Shown: positions 1-9,435, counted from the first letter of the stretch. The stretch is 64,000 bases of DNA from VAXT01 sp035318925 (GCA_035318925.1 DATHDS010000014.1:124001-188000); one strand, 5' to 3'. A program made the numbers and translations. The notes: generated by a model not told the origin, from the sequence alone.

Positions 1-344
1 GCGCCGGGCAGCTCGGTGCCGGCACGGTCGCGGTAGAAGCCGCCCAGCAGCTGATACCCGCCGCAAACGGCCAGTACGGCGGTACCGCCGCCCACGGCCT
101 CACGGATCGCAGCGCCCTTCCCCGCGAGGTCCGGTGCGATGAGGGCCTGCTCCCGGTCCTGTCCGCCGCCGATGTAGATGAGGTCGTACCCGTCCGGCCG
201 CAGCGGCTCACCGAGGCTGACCGGCTCCACCACGAGGTCGATCCCGCGCCAGGCGGCGCGGTTCGCGAGCACCGCGATGTTGCCACGGTCGGCGTAGATG
301 TTCAGGTACTCGGGGTACAGGTGCGCGACGCTGATCGCCGTCAT
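1..344 (-). CDS. gatD: GatD-type glutamine amidotransferase, C-terminally cut by window edge
   Basis: Glutaminase partner of MurT. The complex amidates the D-glutamate of lipid II in Gram-positive cell walls, with GatD supplying ammonia from glutamine. The visible 114 N-terminal residues begin MTAISVAHLYPEYLNIYADR and contain the class I amidotransferase nucleophile elbow CGGYQLLG near residue 100. The start ATG (344-342) overlaps the murT stop as ATGA, so the two are translationally coupled. The His-Glu part of the triad lies outside the window. A CobQ-like protein of another pathway is possible from sequence alone, but the murT neighbour makes GatD by far the better call. Confidence 0.9.
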   Translation of the reverse strand, partial: MTAISVAHLYPEYLNIYADRGNIAVLANRAAWRGIDLVVEPVSLGEPLRPDGYDLIYIGGGQDREQALIAPDLAGKGAAIREAVGGGTAVLAVCGGYQLLGGFYRDRAGTELPG

Positions 345-1717
345 GCCGCGCGCTCCCAGTAAGGGCGGACGAACCCCCGCTCGGAAACGATCTTGCGCAA
401 GGCGAGCATCGCCGTGTAGGTGGGGAGGACGACGAGCTCCCCGCCCACCGCGGTCAGCTCGAGCCCACGATCGAGCGCGCGGTCGAGCTCCGGGACGACC
501 TCGATCGCCTCCGGCGCAAAGCCCGCGTATTTGCAGCGCAGCGCCATCTCCGCAGCCCGCTCTCCGGTGACGACGACCCGGTCGAGACCCGCCAGCAGTA
601 GCTCCCAATCCACGTCCCAGATCCACGAGACGTCCCGCCCGTCGGCGATCCCGTCGTTCAGCGCGACGACGGCGAGCTTCGGCGCGCCGCCGGTGACGAG
701 CGTGCGCACGGCCTCGTTCGCGCCCGCCGGGTTCTTGACCAGCAGCACGAGGAGGTTGCGCTCACCGACCGTGATCCGCTCGAAGCGCCCGAAGGCGGCG
801 CTAAACCGTTCCAGACCCGCCTGTACCTCGTCGAGCCCCGCGCCGAGCGCCAGCGCGAGCGACGCGGCGGCCAGGGCGTTGTAGACGTTGTAGAGCCCGG
901 GCACACAAAGGCGGACACGGCGTTCGCCGCCGGACGCGACGAGCATGAACTCGACGCTCTCGAGCCCGTGCAGCTCCACGTCTCTCGCCAGAACGTCGAG
1001 GGGCGGCCGCGCGTGCCCGCAGGCAGCGCAGCGGTAGTCCCCGAGGTGGCCCACGTACACGGCCGCGTACTCGTAGGGACGACCGCAGCGAAGGCACCAC
1101 TTCGAGTCGGCGGCGTGCTGGAGCTCCGGCCTCGAGTGGCGCGGGTCGTCGAGACCGAAGACGAGGCCTCCGACGCGCTCGCGTGACAGATCGCCGACCT
1201 GGGGATCGTCGCCGTTCACCACGAGCACCGTCTCTGCCGGCAGCTCGCGAACCATCGACCGCCAGCGCTCGGCGAGCAGCTCGAGCTCGCCGTAGCGGTC
1301 GAGCTGGTCTCGAAAGAGGTTCCCGAGGCAGACCGCCCGCGGCCCGACACGGCGCGCGACCTCGGGCAGAGCGGCCTCGTCGATCTCGAACAGCCCCAGC
1401 TCCGCATTCCGGGCGGAGAGCAGGGCGGAGGCGACCCCGGAGACGAGATTCGCGCCCGATGCGTTGTGAGCGAGGCGCAGGCCGGGGGAGAGGATCTCCG
1501 CGGTCATCGCAGCACTCGTCGTCTTCCCGTTCGTCGCCGAGATGAGCGCCGAGCCCAGGGGAAGGCGCTCGGCAAGCCGGTCCAGCGCATCGGGATCGAG
1601 CGCCGAGAGCACCTTGCCCGGCACGGTCGTGCCTCCGCCCGTGCCAACGAGCCGCGACAGCCGTGCGGCGACCCGCGCAGCGGCGATCCCGACCGGCAAG
1701 GGGAGGTGGAATCTCAC
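341..1717 (-). CDS. murT: MurT, lipid II isoglutaminyl synthase Mur-ligase subunit
   Basis: ATP-dependent Mur-ligase-fold subunit that activates the alpha-carboxyl of D-Glu in lipid II for amidation by GatD (458 residues, the family's usual size). The P-loop is ATNGKTT at about residues 61-67. A four-cysteine zinc ribbon typical of MurT is at about residues 208-233 (CLRCG...CAACG). The C-terminal domain is the MurT-specific one (DUF1727 type). Start is GTG at 1717. Gene order murT-gatD with a 4-bp overlap is the standard arrangement. The upstream 205 bp to the divergent protease must hold the promoters of both; I see no clear boxes there. Confidence 0.95.
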   Translation of the reverse strand: MRFHLPLPVGIAAARVAARLSRLVGTGGGTTVPGKVLSALDPDALDRLAERLPLGSALISATNGKTTSAAMTAEILSPGLRLAHNASGANLVSGVASALLSARNAELGLFEIDEAALPEVARRVGPRAVCLGNLFRDQLDRYGELELLAERWRSMVRELPAETVLVVNGDDPQVGDLSRERVGGLVFGLDDPRHSRPELQHAADSKWCLRCGRPYEYAAVYVGHLGDYRCAACGHARPPLDVLARDVELHGLESVEFMLVASGGERRVRLCVPGLYNVYNALAAASLALALGAGLDEVQAGLERFSAAFGRFERITVGERNLLVLLVKNPAGANEAVRTLVTGGAPKLAVVALNDGIADGRDVSWIWDVDWELLLAGLDRVVVTGERAAEMALRCKYAGFAPEAIEVVPELDRALDRGLELTAVGGELVVLPTYTAMLALRKIVSERGFVRPYWERAA

Positions 1718-1922
1718 ACGCGCCAGCGTACCCCTCCGCTTTCCGGGGCCCTGCCATTCGGGGGGTCGGCGCGCCGGTTAGCCCGGATCCCTCGTGCGAG
1801 TGATCTTGCAAGTCGTACCCCAAAGGGTGATGAGCCGGTCCCAACCGAAATCTACGGTGGAACCACGTTTCCTTAGGACACAACTGCGGCTTCGCGCCTG
1901 TTGCGCGGAAAGGGAGAGGGAC

Positions 1923-3764
1923 ATGTCACGAGAGAACAGCGGCACTCACGGGGAAACCCGCTCGAGTGCACTTTGGGGGACCGGGAACCGTGGAGGCGAC
2001 TCGCGCGGCAATGCCCTGTGGGGCAAGGGTGGACGAGGCTTCATCGCGATCTTGAGCGTCCTCTTCGTTGCGGCGATTCCCCTTGCGGGCGGCGCGGTCC
2101 AGACCCCGAAGCAGCAGGCTCCGACGTACGTTGATCCGGTCCTGCTCGCGAAGGCGCACACCGATCCCAAGGGGCTCACGAAGATGATCATCCAGAGCTC
2201 CGAGAACGTCTCCGACGCGCAGAAGGCGTTTGAATGGGCGGCGAGGGAAGACCAGTCGCTTGATCGAGAGCACGTGAAGGACCAGTTCAGGTTCGTGGAC
2301 TCGGTTGCGGTCACGCTGAAGGCCGGCAAGGTGCTCGAGTTGGCCAAGCACTATCCAGGGCTCACGATTACGAGTGACGCTCCACTCGAGCTGGCCGGGA
2401 CGGTCACACCCACTTCGAAGCACCTGTGGCCGGCCGCCGAGAACATTCGCCCCTTCTACCCCCAGACGGAGCAGTTCCGGGCGACGACGCCGGCGATCGC
2501 GGTCATCGACTCCGGCATCGACAAGAACCGGTCTGACTTCGACATGGGCAGCCGCGTGATCGCGGAGAAGGTGTTTACCACCCTCCAGCCCAACTCGCCG
2601 GGTGACGGCCGCGGGCACGGCACGTTCGTCGCGGGCATCGCGGCGGGCAACGCACCTGACAACGCCGGGGCTGCTCCGGCGGCCAACCTCGTCTCGCTCG
2701 ACGTCATGAACGACTACGGTTACGCGCGGACGAGCGACGTGATCGCGGCCTGCGAGTGGCTGTACCAGAACCACGCGCAGTACAACGTCAAGGTCGTGAA
2801 CCTGTCGCTCCATTCGACGACGCCGAGCAACTTCACGAAGGATCCGCTCGACAAGGCCGTTGAGAAGCTCTGGTTCGCAGGCGTGGCGGTCGTCGTCGCG
2901 TCCGGGAACTACGGCAACGCAAACGGGCCGAGCGGCGTGCCGTTCGCTCCGGGCAACGATCCGTTCGTGATCACGGTCGGCGCAGTCGACCTCGAGGACT
3001 CGGCGAACGCCAGGAAGCACGACATCGCCGACTGGTCGGCCTACGGCTACACGAAGGACGGCTTCCGAAAGCCCGAGATCGCGGCGGCCGGCCGGTTCGT
3101 CATCGGCCCCGTGCCGATCAACTCGACACTGCCGCTCGAGCGACCCGAGCACGTCGTTGCGCCGGGTTACATGCGGCTCTCCGGCACCTCGTTCGCGGCT
3201 CCGATCGTGGCGGGCGCGGCTGCCCAGATCCTCGCGCGGCACCCGACGTTCACGCCGGACATGGTGAAGGGCGCACTGATGCAGAAGGCGCGCTTCATCC
3301 CTGAGGCCCCGCCGGGCTCAGCCGGAGTCGGCGAGATCAACGCGCAGCGCTCAGCGGATGTGAAGCAACCTCCGAACCCGAACCTCGCACTGGAGCGCTT
3401 CGTCATCCCTGACGTGACCACTGGTGGCACCAGCTCCGTCTTCGACGCGGCGAGCTGGTCGGACGTGGCGAAGAACAGCGCCGCCTGGGACGCGGCCTCC
3501 TGGAGCGACGCCTCCTGGTCGGACGTTTCCTGGAGCGACGCTTCCTGGTCGGACGTTTCCTGGAGCGACGTTTCCTGGTCGGACGTCTCCTGGAGCGACG
3601 TGCTCGCAGCCGCGGATGTCACCCGGGAAGACGCAGCCGGGGGCGACAACACCGCCCCGAGCAACGATTACGAGCTGTCGGGGGACGACCTGACCGCAAT
3701 CGCGGCCGATCCGGACCTGGCGCCTATGCCTCCACCACCGCCTCCACCAATCGCACTTCCCTAG
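1923..3764 (+). CDS. Secreted subtilisin-like (S8) serine protease with SWSD-repeat tail
   Basis: 613 residues from ATG 1923, chosen because GGAGAGGG lies just upstream; an in-frame GTG at 1794 would add 43 unlikely residues. The N-terminus carries two SALWG/NALWG motifs (residues 15-34), then one hydrophobic export segment (about 40-58). The S8 domain shows Asp196 (AVIDSGID), His232 (GHGTFVAGI), oxyanion Asn329 (ASGN) and Ser423 (SGTSFAAP), so it should be active. Residues 511-560 hold eight SWSD units, seven of them in tandem, followed by an acidic stretch and a Pro-rich end (PPPPPPP). Known: S8 proteases are often made as zymogens. Inferred: the tail mediates surface display or binding. 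Substrate unknown. Confidence 0.9.
   Translation: MSRENSGTHGETRSSALWGTGNRGGDSRGNALWGKGGRGFIAILSVLFVAAIPLAGGAVQTPKQQAPTYVDPVLLAKAHTDPKGLTKMIIQSSENVSDAQKAFEWAAREDQSLDREHVKDQFRFVDSVAVTLKAGKVLELAKHYPGLTITSDAPLELAGTVTPTSKHLWPAAENIRPFYPQTEQFRATTPAIAVIDSGIDKNRSDFDMGSRVIAEKVFTTLQPNSPGDGRGHGTFVAGIAAGNAPDNAGAAPAANLVSLDVMNDYGYARTSDVIAACEWLYQNHAQYNVKVVNLSLHSTTPSNFTKDPLDKAVEKLWFAGVAVVVASGNYGNANGPSGVPFAPGNDPFVITVGAVDLEDSANARKHDIADWSAYGYTKDGFRKPEIAAAGRFVIGPVPINSTLPLERPEHVVAPGYMRLSGTSFAAPIVAGAAAQILARHPTFTPDMVKGALMQKARFIPEAPPGSAGVGEINAQRSADVKQPPNPNLALERFVIPDVTTGGTSSVFDAASWSDVAKNSAAWDAASWSDASWSDVSWSDASWSDVSWSDVSWSDVSWSDVLAAADVTREDAAGGDNTAPSNDYELSGDDLTAIAADPDLAPMPPPPPPPIALP
3498..3602 (+). repeat. Tandem 15-bp repeats encoding SWSD(A/V), seven units
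   Basis: In-frame tandem repeat inside the subtilase gene: seven Ser-Trp-Ser-Asp-Ala/Val pentads. The codons for the second Ser alternate (TGG AGC GAC, then TGG TCG GAC), giving a 30-bp higher-order unit. An eighth degenerate copy begins at 3453. Copy number may vary between strains by slippage. Confidence 0.9.
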
Positions 3765-3776
3765 TTCGAGCACTCA

Positions 3777-3811
3777 GACCGGGGCCCGGCTTCAAGAGCC
3801 CGGCCCCGGTC
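3777..3811 (+). terminator. Strong hairpin after the subtilase gene
   Basis: Fifteen-base arms (GACCGGGGCCCGGCT and AGCCCGGCCCCGGTC, one mismatch) around a 5-base loop, 13 bp after the protease stop. There is no U-tract, so it is an intrinsic-like or transcript-stabilising hairpin, common in high-GC actinobacteria. Confidence 0.75.
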
Positions 3812-3950
3812 TCACTCGTCCGGGGGATGCCCGGTCTCGGCACCGCACTTAGGTTGAGACCTGAATGACCTTCCTGTGCGGCTCCTGAAAGGGACTGGAG
3901 ACAGCGGACATGCGGTACATGCGACCGATCATGAGCGAGGCCTGAGCCCG

Positions 3951-6698
3951 GTGCCCACCGAATTGTCCTTCGGCGGCCAGGTCGACGCGAGCCCTGTGGA
4001 CGGCCAGGACAAGCTCTCGCTGCCGGCGATGATCTACCTGGTGGCGGTGGCGGCCGCGGCGGCCCTCGTCACGCTCCCCATCGCCGACCGGCTCCAGAAC
4101 GAGCGGCACAGCGTCGGCCTCTGGACGTCTTTCGTCATCCTCGCGGTGGGCGCGGCCGTCGCACAGGTGCTGCTGGTCAAGCATCCGCCGAACCAGACGT
4201 ACCACGCGACGAACGTGTTCTTGATCCCGGCGATCCTGCTCCTGCCGCCCGAGCTCGTGGTCGTGGTGGCGATCGTCATGCACATCCCGAGCTGGTTGAA
4301 GAACCGGACCGCCTGGTACCGCGAGTGCTTCAACATCTGCAACTACGTGATCGCCACGCTCGCAGCGTGGGGGACGGTGAAGTTGATCCTGCGGGCCGAC
4401 GGGCTGATCCCTGACGGAAACCTCAGGTTCGCGGTCGCCGGCCTCGCGTGCGCCTTCGTGCTCGTGGCGGTGAACCACGCGACGCTCGCCCCGATGCTGA
4501 TGCTCGGGCACGGCCACTCGATCCGCGAGTCCGGGCTCTTTTCGTTCCACGGCCTCTCGACCGAGCTCGTGCTGGCGGCTCTTGGCGTCGTGCTCGCCAC
4601 GTTCTGGCACGTCAATCCGTGGCTGATCCCGTTTGCGCTCTCGCCGATCCTCCTGATCCATCGCTCGCTCTCCGTGCCCAAGCTCGAGGCGGAGGCCCGC
4701 GTCGACCCGAAGACCGGTCTCTTCAACGCACGGCATTTCGGTCTCGCGCTGAACGAGGAGATCGTTCGCGCGCAGCGTTTCGACCGGCCGCTGGCGCTGA
4801 TCATGGCCGACCTCGACCTCCTGCGAGACATCAACAACTCGTACGGCCACCTCGCGGGCGACGCAGTGCTCAAGGGCGTGGCGGACGTCTTCCGTGCCCA
4901 GCTGCGCCACTACGACGTCCCGGCGCGGTTCGGCGGCGAGGAGTTCAGCATCCTGCTGCCCGAGACGAGCGAGGTAGAGGCGATGGAGATCGCCGAGCGA
5001 ATCAGGAAAGCAGTCGCCGAGCGTGTCTTCGACGTCGAGACGTCGAGCCAACCGATCCGGGCGACGATCTCGATCGGGGTGGCCGCGTATCCGCGTGATG
5101 GTCAGGACGGGAACGAGCTCATCCACCAGGCCGACCTCGCGGTCTATCGCGCGAAGCTCCAGGGCCGAAACCGCGTGCTCGACGCGACCTCCGAGCCTCT
5201 GGCCGTCCCCGCGGATCGCAAGCCGCGGCTGGTTGCAGTCCCGGTGGCCAGTACCCCTCTCGACCCGCTTCCGCCGGCGGTAGAGGCGATTCCGCCGGAA
5301 GAGCGGCGCCACCCCCGGACGCACGCGATGCACGGGCCGCGCTTCCTCTCGCTCTCGCGGCGGCTCGCGATCATGGTCGGACTCGTCGCCTTCATCGGCA
5401 CGGGGGCAGGCGTGCTGGGAATCATGTTCGGCTCCAGCCACGACGTCTTCGCTCTGATCGCACTCGTCGTGCTCGTCGGCTTCGGACAGGCGCTAGCGAT
5501 CGAGGTCGACGACGGAGGGTCGATCTCCGTCAGCGCCGTCGGCTCGCTCGCCGGCGCCGCGCTCTTCGGACCGCGGGCCGCGCTCGTGCTCGCCGCGACG
5601 ACGGCGATCGTCGAGTGGAGCGCCCGCCGCTCCGAGCTCCACCGCGTCCTCTTCAACATCGGCGCGCTCTCGCTTGCGTCACTCGCCGCCGCCGGCATCT
5701 TCATGGCCGGCTTCCAGGGAACCATGGGCGAGTTCTTCACTGCCGCCGCGGGCCTCGCAGCGGGCCTGGCCTACTTTGCGGTCAACACCGGCCTCCTGAG
5801 CATCGCGATCGCCACGGAGGGACACGAGCGCGTCTGGCGCGTGTGGCAGGAGCGCTTCGCATGGCTCGCACCCCATTGGATCGTGTACGGCTTCGTGGGC
5901 GGCGTGATGGCCATCGCCTACCACGCGGCCGGGCTCTATGCGCTCGCGGTGTTCGCGGTGCCGCTGCTGCTCATGCGCAAGACGCAGGAGGCATACCTGC
6001 GACACACGCAGAAAAGCGCCCAGAAGCTCCGCGCTGCCGCCGAGACGATCCAGACCCAGAACGTGTCCCTCGAGCAGGCGAACCGCCTCCTCAAGGAGCG
6101 CTCGACGGCAGCCATGGAGAGCCTCTCGGCGACGGTGGACGCTCGCGACGCGTATACGGCGGGGCACTCCCGCCGCGTGCAGCAGCTCGCGCTGGCCATC
6201 GGCCGTGAGCTCGGCCTCTCGCAGGCGGAGCTCGACCTGCTCGGCCACGCGGCGCTCTTCCACGACATCGGCAAGCTCGCCGTCCCCGACGCGATCCTCT
6301 TGAAGCCCGCGGTTCTCACCGACGACGAGTGGGCTCTCATGCAGCGCCACTCCGACGAGGGCGCCCGCATCATCGACCGGCTTGGCTTCCTGAACGACGC
6401 CGTGCCGGCGATCCGCCATCACCACGAGCGCTTCGACGGCACCGGCTATCCGGACGGCCTGAAAGGGGAGGACATCCCACTCGGCGCCCGCATCATCCAC
6501 GTCGCCGACGCGCTCGACTCGATGCTCACCACTCGCATCTATCGCGCAGCGCGGCCCGCGTTGGAAGCGATGGACGAGCTCCAGCGAGCAGCCGGGTCGC
6601 AGTTCTGCCCGCGCTGTGTCGGGGCGCTCGAACGAGTGCTGCCGCCGGAGATCCTCACGAACGAGGCTGCCCGGCACGAGCTGCTGGCCGCTTCGTAG
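3951..6698 (+). CDS. Membrane GGDEF plus HD-GYP protein (c-di-GMP turnover)
   Basis: About 915 residues from GTG 3951; an in-frame GTG at 3876 would add 25. Order of parts: a first multi-helix membrane region (roughly 25-240); a GGDEF domain with active-site GGEEF and a following IRKAV...; a linker; a second multi-helix membrane region; a coiled-coil signalling helix; and a C-terminal HD-GYP domain with HDIGK, HHERFDGTGYP and the downstream DALDSM. Both catalytic motifs look intact, so the protein could make and degrade c-di-GMP. Two separate membrane modules around the GGDEF domain are unusual. An RsiG-like c-di-GMP effector candidate lies at 15997. The upstream gap contains no recognisable c-di-GMP riboswitch. 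Confidence 0.92.
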   Translation: MPTELSFGGQVDASPVDGQDKLSLPAMIYLVAVAAAAALVTLPIADRLQNERHSVGLWTSFVILAVGAAVAQVLLVKHPPNQTYHATNVFLIPAILLLPPELVVVVAIVMHIPSWLKNRTAWYRECFNICNYVIATLAAWGTVKLILRADGLIPDGNLRFAVAGLACAFVLVAVNHATLAPMLMLGHGHSIRESGLFSFHGLSTELVLAALGVVLATFWHVNPWLIPFALSPILLIHRSLSVPKLEAEARVDPKTGLFNARHFGLALNEEIVRAQRFDRPLALIMADLDLLRDINNSYGHLAGDAVLKGVADVFRAQLRHYDVPARFGGEEFSILLPETSEVEAMEIAERIRKAVAERVFDVETSSQPIRATISIGVAAYPRDGQDGNELIHQADLAVYRAKLQGRNRVLDATSEPLAVPADRKPRLVAVPVASTPLDPLPPAVEAIPPEERRHPRTHAMHGPRFLSLSRRLAIMVGLVAFIGTGAGVLGIMFGSSHDVFALIALVVLVGFGQALAIEVDDGGSISVSAVGSLAGAALFGPRAALVLAATTAIVEWSARRSELHRVLFNIGALSLASLAAAGIFMAGFQGTMGEFFTAAAGLAAGLAYFAVNTGLLSIAIATEGHERVWRVWQERFAWLAPHWIVYGFVGGVMAIAYHAAGLYALAVFAVPLLLMRKTQEAYLRHTQKSAQKLRAAAETIQTQNVSLEQANRLLKERSTAAMESLSATVDARDAYTAGHSRRVQQLALAIGRELGLSQAELDLLGHAALFHDIGKLAVPDAILLKPAVLTDDEWALMQRHSDEGARIIDRLGFLNDAVPAIRHHHERFDGTGYPDGLKGEDIPLGARIIHVADALDSMLTTRIYRAARPALEAMDELQRAAGSQFCPRCVGALERVLPPEILTNEAARHELLAAS

Positions 6699-6717
6699 TC
6701 AGCGTTCTAGCGTTTCT

Positions 6718-6745
6718 TTGCATTTACTCCATTCTGATCTATTGT
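6718..6745 (+). promoter_or_regulatory. Candidate sigma-70 promoter giving a leaderless mRNA
   Basis: TTGCAT (6718-6723), a 16-bp spacer and TATTGT (6740-6745), with only 7 bp to the ATG at 6753. The spacing predicts transcription starting at or next to the start codon, and no Shine-Dalgarno sequence is present, fitting the leaderless mRNAs common in actinobacteria. Confidence 0.5.
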
Positions 6746-6752
6746 TCTTGCC

Positions 6753-7544
6753 ATGCCCCGGAAACGCCCGGTCTCCCAGGCGGCTCTCTCGCGCATCGAT
6801 CCCAAGGCCCTGGCCGAGTTCCAGGCTGGGATCCGCAAGCGCTATTCGAACGAGGAGATCCTCGAGCAGCTGCGTGCCTCGGCTGAACGGTTGGGGCGCT
6901 CGCCGACCATGCGCGAGTTCGAGCAGGACGCGGGAACGACCGTCCACCCGCAGACGGTCATCCAGCACTTCGGGAGCTGGAACGACGCGAAGCGCCAGGC
7001 CGGGCTCGTCCCGCGGCGTTTCGCAGAGCCCGCCGACCTGATCCACCTCCTGCGAGAGCTTGGAGACGAGCTCGGCCGCCCTCCGACTGCGAAGGACCTC
7101 GACGAGCATCGCGCGTCGATGCCGTCGAAGTCGCTGTACTGGCACATGTTCGGGTCGCTGAAGAACGCACTCCGGGAAGCCGGCTTCGACGTGCCGGTGG
7201 GGGAGGAGCGGCTCGAGCGCGCGATCGAGCAGGGCGCGACGCTCGCGCGGACGATCGGGCGGCTACCGAAGTTCGCGGACTGGAAGGAAGCCCGTCAAGC
7301 GGATCCCGGCCTGATGAGCGAATGGCAGGTCTACCGGATGCTCGAACAGCCTGGGGGTGGGGCGTGGGGCACCTTCCAGTTCCTCGTGCGCGAGCGACTG
7401 CGTGCAGATGGGGCGGAGGTCTCGCCGGAGGGGCGGCTGCTCAGGCGGCAGCGATCGTCGCGAGGAGGGTCAGGCAGGACGCGCCCTCGTCCGGCGCGCG
7501 CACGGCCGGCAGGGGCGTCTCCTCGAACGCGCGGTCAGGCGTAA
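6753..7544 (+). CDS. Protein with homing-endonuclease-associated repeats
   Basis: 263 residues. Two to three repeats of the small helical module seen next to HNH homing endonucleases: 'EEILEQLRASAERLGRSPTM...HFGSWNDAKRQAGL' (about 30-90) and 'LIHLLRELGDELGRPPTAKDL...FGSLKNALREAGF' (about 95-145), with a weaker third copy. Known: such repeats bind DNA. No HNH nuclease motif is present, so this is probably a DNA-binding or regulatory protein. The last 30 or so residues (low-complexity Arg/Pro) overlap the convergent amidotransferase gene by about 100 bp and may not be functional sequence. A leaderless start at 6753 is likely. Confidence 0.75.
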   Translation: MPRKRPVSQAALSRIDPKALAEFQAGIRKRYSNEEILEQLRASAERLGRSPTMREFEQDAGTTVHPQTVIQHFGSWNDAKRQAGLVPRRFAEPADLIHLLRELGDELGRPPTAKDLDEHRASMPSKSLYWHMFGSLKNALREAGFDVPVGEERLERAIEQGATLARTIGRLPKFADWKEARQADPGLMSEWQVYRMLEQPGGGAWGTFQFLVRERLRADGAEVSPEGRLLRRQRSSRGGSGRTRPRPARARPAGASPRTRGQA

Positions 7545-8229
7545 AGCGCTCGGCTCCGATCCGGCGACCCTCGCCCAGCGACAGCAGAATTCCCTCGGGC
7601 AGCTCGCGCTTCTTCAGCCGCAGGCCCAGATAGTGCTCGACGACCTCGAGGGCGCCCTTCGTGGACGCGAAGAAGACCTCCTTCTTCCCTTCGCCGAGCC
7701 ACAGGGGCCGCCCGACGCCGCGCGCGACGAACAAGGTGTCCCGCATGCGCTCATCGAGCCAGGCAGCGGCCATCGAGCCACGGAGCTCCTCGAGCGCCGA
7801 CGCCCGCGGACCCTCCGCATCGACGAGAGCGAAGATCGCCTCGGAGTCGACGGTCATCTCGGGCTCCTCCCGTGCAAAGCCGTGCCGGGCGAAGATCTCC
7901 TCGTCGTTCAAGACGATCCCGTTGTGCACCCCTTTCACCGCGCCGTGGCGAACGGGGTGGTTGTTGGCGGTGATTCTGGGATGTCCCTTCGTGTAGTCGC
8001 GCACGTGGATGAGCGCCTCGGTGACCTCGGCGGGGATTGAGACTCGGTCGAGAAGCGCGCTCGCGCCGGAGCGTTGCTTGTGCACCATGAGCGTCCCGCC
8101 GTCACCACGATACGCATAGCCCACCGCGTCTGCGCCGCGCTCTGCGATCCCGGCCAGCAGGGCCTGCGCCGCGAGCGTCCGATCGATCCGGCTCGCGCGT
8201 TGGAGGCTATATCCGGCGATTCCGCACAT
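7441..8229 (-). CDS. Stand-alone class II glutamine amidotransferase
   Basis: 262 residues beginning MCGIAGYS, with Cys2 as the N-terminal nucleophile after Met removal. Other class II glutaminase-fold motifs are visible (NNHPVRHGAVKGVHNGIV, and the DSEAIF turn). There is no synthetase or sugar-isomerase domain, so it is a free-standing glutaminase domain of the YafJ/GATase_6 kind rather than PurF, GlmS or AsnB. The acceptor reaction cannot be told from sequence, and no obvious partner subunit is adjacent. Its 3' end overlaps the convergent repeat protein by about 100 bp. Confidence 0.8.
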   Translation of the reverse strand: MCGIAGYSLQRASRIDRTLAAQALLAGIAERGADAVGYAYRGDGGTLMVHKQRSGASALLDRVSIPAEVTEALIHVRDYTKGHPRITANNHPVRHGAVKGVHNGIVLNDEEIFARHGFAREEPEMTVDSEAIFALVDAEGPRASALEELRGSMAAAWLDERMRDTLFVARGVGRPLWLGEGKKEVFFASTKGALEVVEHYLGLRLKKRELPEGILLSLGEGRRIGAERFTPDRAFEETPLPAVRAPDEGASCLTLLATIAAA

Positions 8230-8371
8230 GTGCTGATCGTAGGAGCCTCGCCAGACGACCCCGGCTCGCTCTTAGCGGCGGGCGCGGGGAGACCCCTGCT
8301 AGATACGACGACCAAGATCGCATGGAGTTAGCTCTACAACAGAGTTCGGTATTCGCCGTCTGAGGACTAGT

Positions 8372-8385
8372 CCCTCGATCGAGGG
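8372..8385. promoter_or_regulatory. Perfect 14-bp palindrome upstream of the sigma gene
   Basis: CCCTCGATCGAGGG lies in the 200-bp divergent region between the amidotransferase and sigma-factor genes, 44 bp before the sigma start. A dimeric regulator site is plausible; nothing in the sequence names the regulator. Confidence 0.4.
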
Positions 8386-8429
8386 TACTCGACTAAGCCA
8401 CCCCGCTTGGCGACCGATAACACGGCTCG

Positions 8430-9389
8430 ATGGCCAGGCCGCTTCCCCAGCAACCGCCGGAATCCGATCATGCGCCGGAACTGAAGCTCGAGGTCGTTCC
8501 GGACCCCGCGGCGCTGGACGAGCCCGCAGAGGTCGAGGAAAAGGACCCGTACGACGGCGTCGCCGCTGTCACACAGGATCCCCTCAAGCTCTACGTCCGG
8601 CAGATCGGTGACGGCCCGCTGCTCACTCCGCTCCAGGAGCGCGAGCTCGCCCGGCGCAAGGATGACGGCGACGAGGCCGCGAAAAGCCGGCTGATCGAGT
8701 GCAACCTCCGGCTCGTGATGTCGATCACGCGCAACTACACGAGGGCCGGCGTGCCGCTGCTCGACCTGATCCAGGAGGGCAACCTCGGCCTCATCCGAGC
8801 CGTCGAGAAGTTCGACTACAAGCTCGGCTACAAGCTTTCGACCTACGCCACCTGGTGGATCCGCCAGGCCGTGACGCGCGCCCTTGCAGACCAGGGCCGC
8901 ACGATCCGGCTTCCGGTCCATGTCGCAGAGCAGACGAGAAAGGTGCTGCGCGCCCGACGCATCCTCGCCCAGAAGCTGAATCGCGATCCATTGATCCCGG
9001 AGATCGCGAAGGAGAGCGGGTTCCCGCCCGAGCGAGTGCAGGAGCTGCTCGAGCTGATCGAGGATCCGGTCAGCCTCGAGACGCCGGTGGGGGATGGGGA
9101 GAGCATCTTCGGAGACCTGATCGAGGACACGAAGTCGGACCAGCCGGACGCCGCAACGGCGAAGATGCTTCGCTCGCGGGAGCTCGCCGGCGCCCTCCGC
9201 CGCCTGAACCCGCGCATGCGCCGGGTGCTGGCACTGCGCTTCGGCCTCGACGGCGAGAGCCCGCAGACCCTTGAGCAGGTCGGCATCGGCCTCGGCATCA
9301 CCCGCGAGCGTGTCCGCCAACTCGAAGCGCGCGCCCTCAGAGAGCTACGCCAGGTCGCACCAGGCCTGCAGCTCTATCTGACCGAATAG
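8430..9389 (+). CDS. RpoD-family sigma-70 factor (first of two)
   Basis: 319 residues, cytoplasmic. After a variable acidic N-terminus come region 1.2 ([11 protein letters not shown]), region 2 ([39 protein letters not shown], with the -10-reading helix ending [12 protein letters not shown]), region 3 ([14 protein letters not shown] segment reading [18 protein letters not shown]) and region 4 with the helix-turn-helix [28 protein letters not shown]. It lacks a long region 1.1, so it is closest to group 1/2 (HrdB/SigB-like) factors. It converges on a second such factor at 9743-10786. Probably an alternative factor with housekeeping-like promoter specificity. Confidence 0.9.
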   Translation: MARPLPQQPPESDHAPELKLEVVPDPAALDEPAEVEEKDPYDGVAAVTQDPLKLYVRQIGDGPLLTPLQERELARRKDDGDEAAKSRLIECNLRLVMSITRNYTRAGVPLLDLIQEGNLGLIRAVEKFDYKLGYKLSTYATWWIRQAVTRALADQGRTIRLPVHVAEQTRKVLRARRILAQKLNRDPLIPEIAKESGFPPERVQELLELIEDPVSLETPVGDGESIFGDLIEDTKSDQPDAATAKMLRSRELAGALRRLNPRMRRVLALRFGLDGESPQTLEQVGIGLGITRERVRQLEARALRELRQVAPGLQLYLTE

Positions 9390-9435
9390 ACGCCGCTCCG
9401 AACCAACACCTTTCCGACTTAGCAACAGTCTGTTG

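Noticed and set aside
1718..1922. Riboswitch (c-di-GMP or c-di-AMP type) upstream of the subtilase or GGDEF gene
   Set aside because: The conserved core sequences of those riboswitch classes are missing from both gaps.
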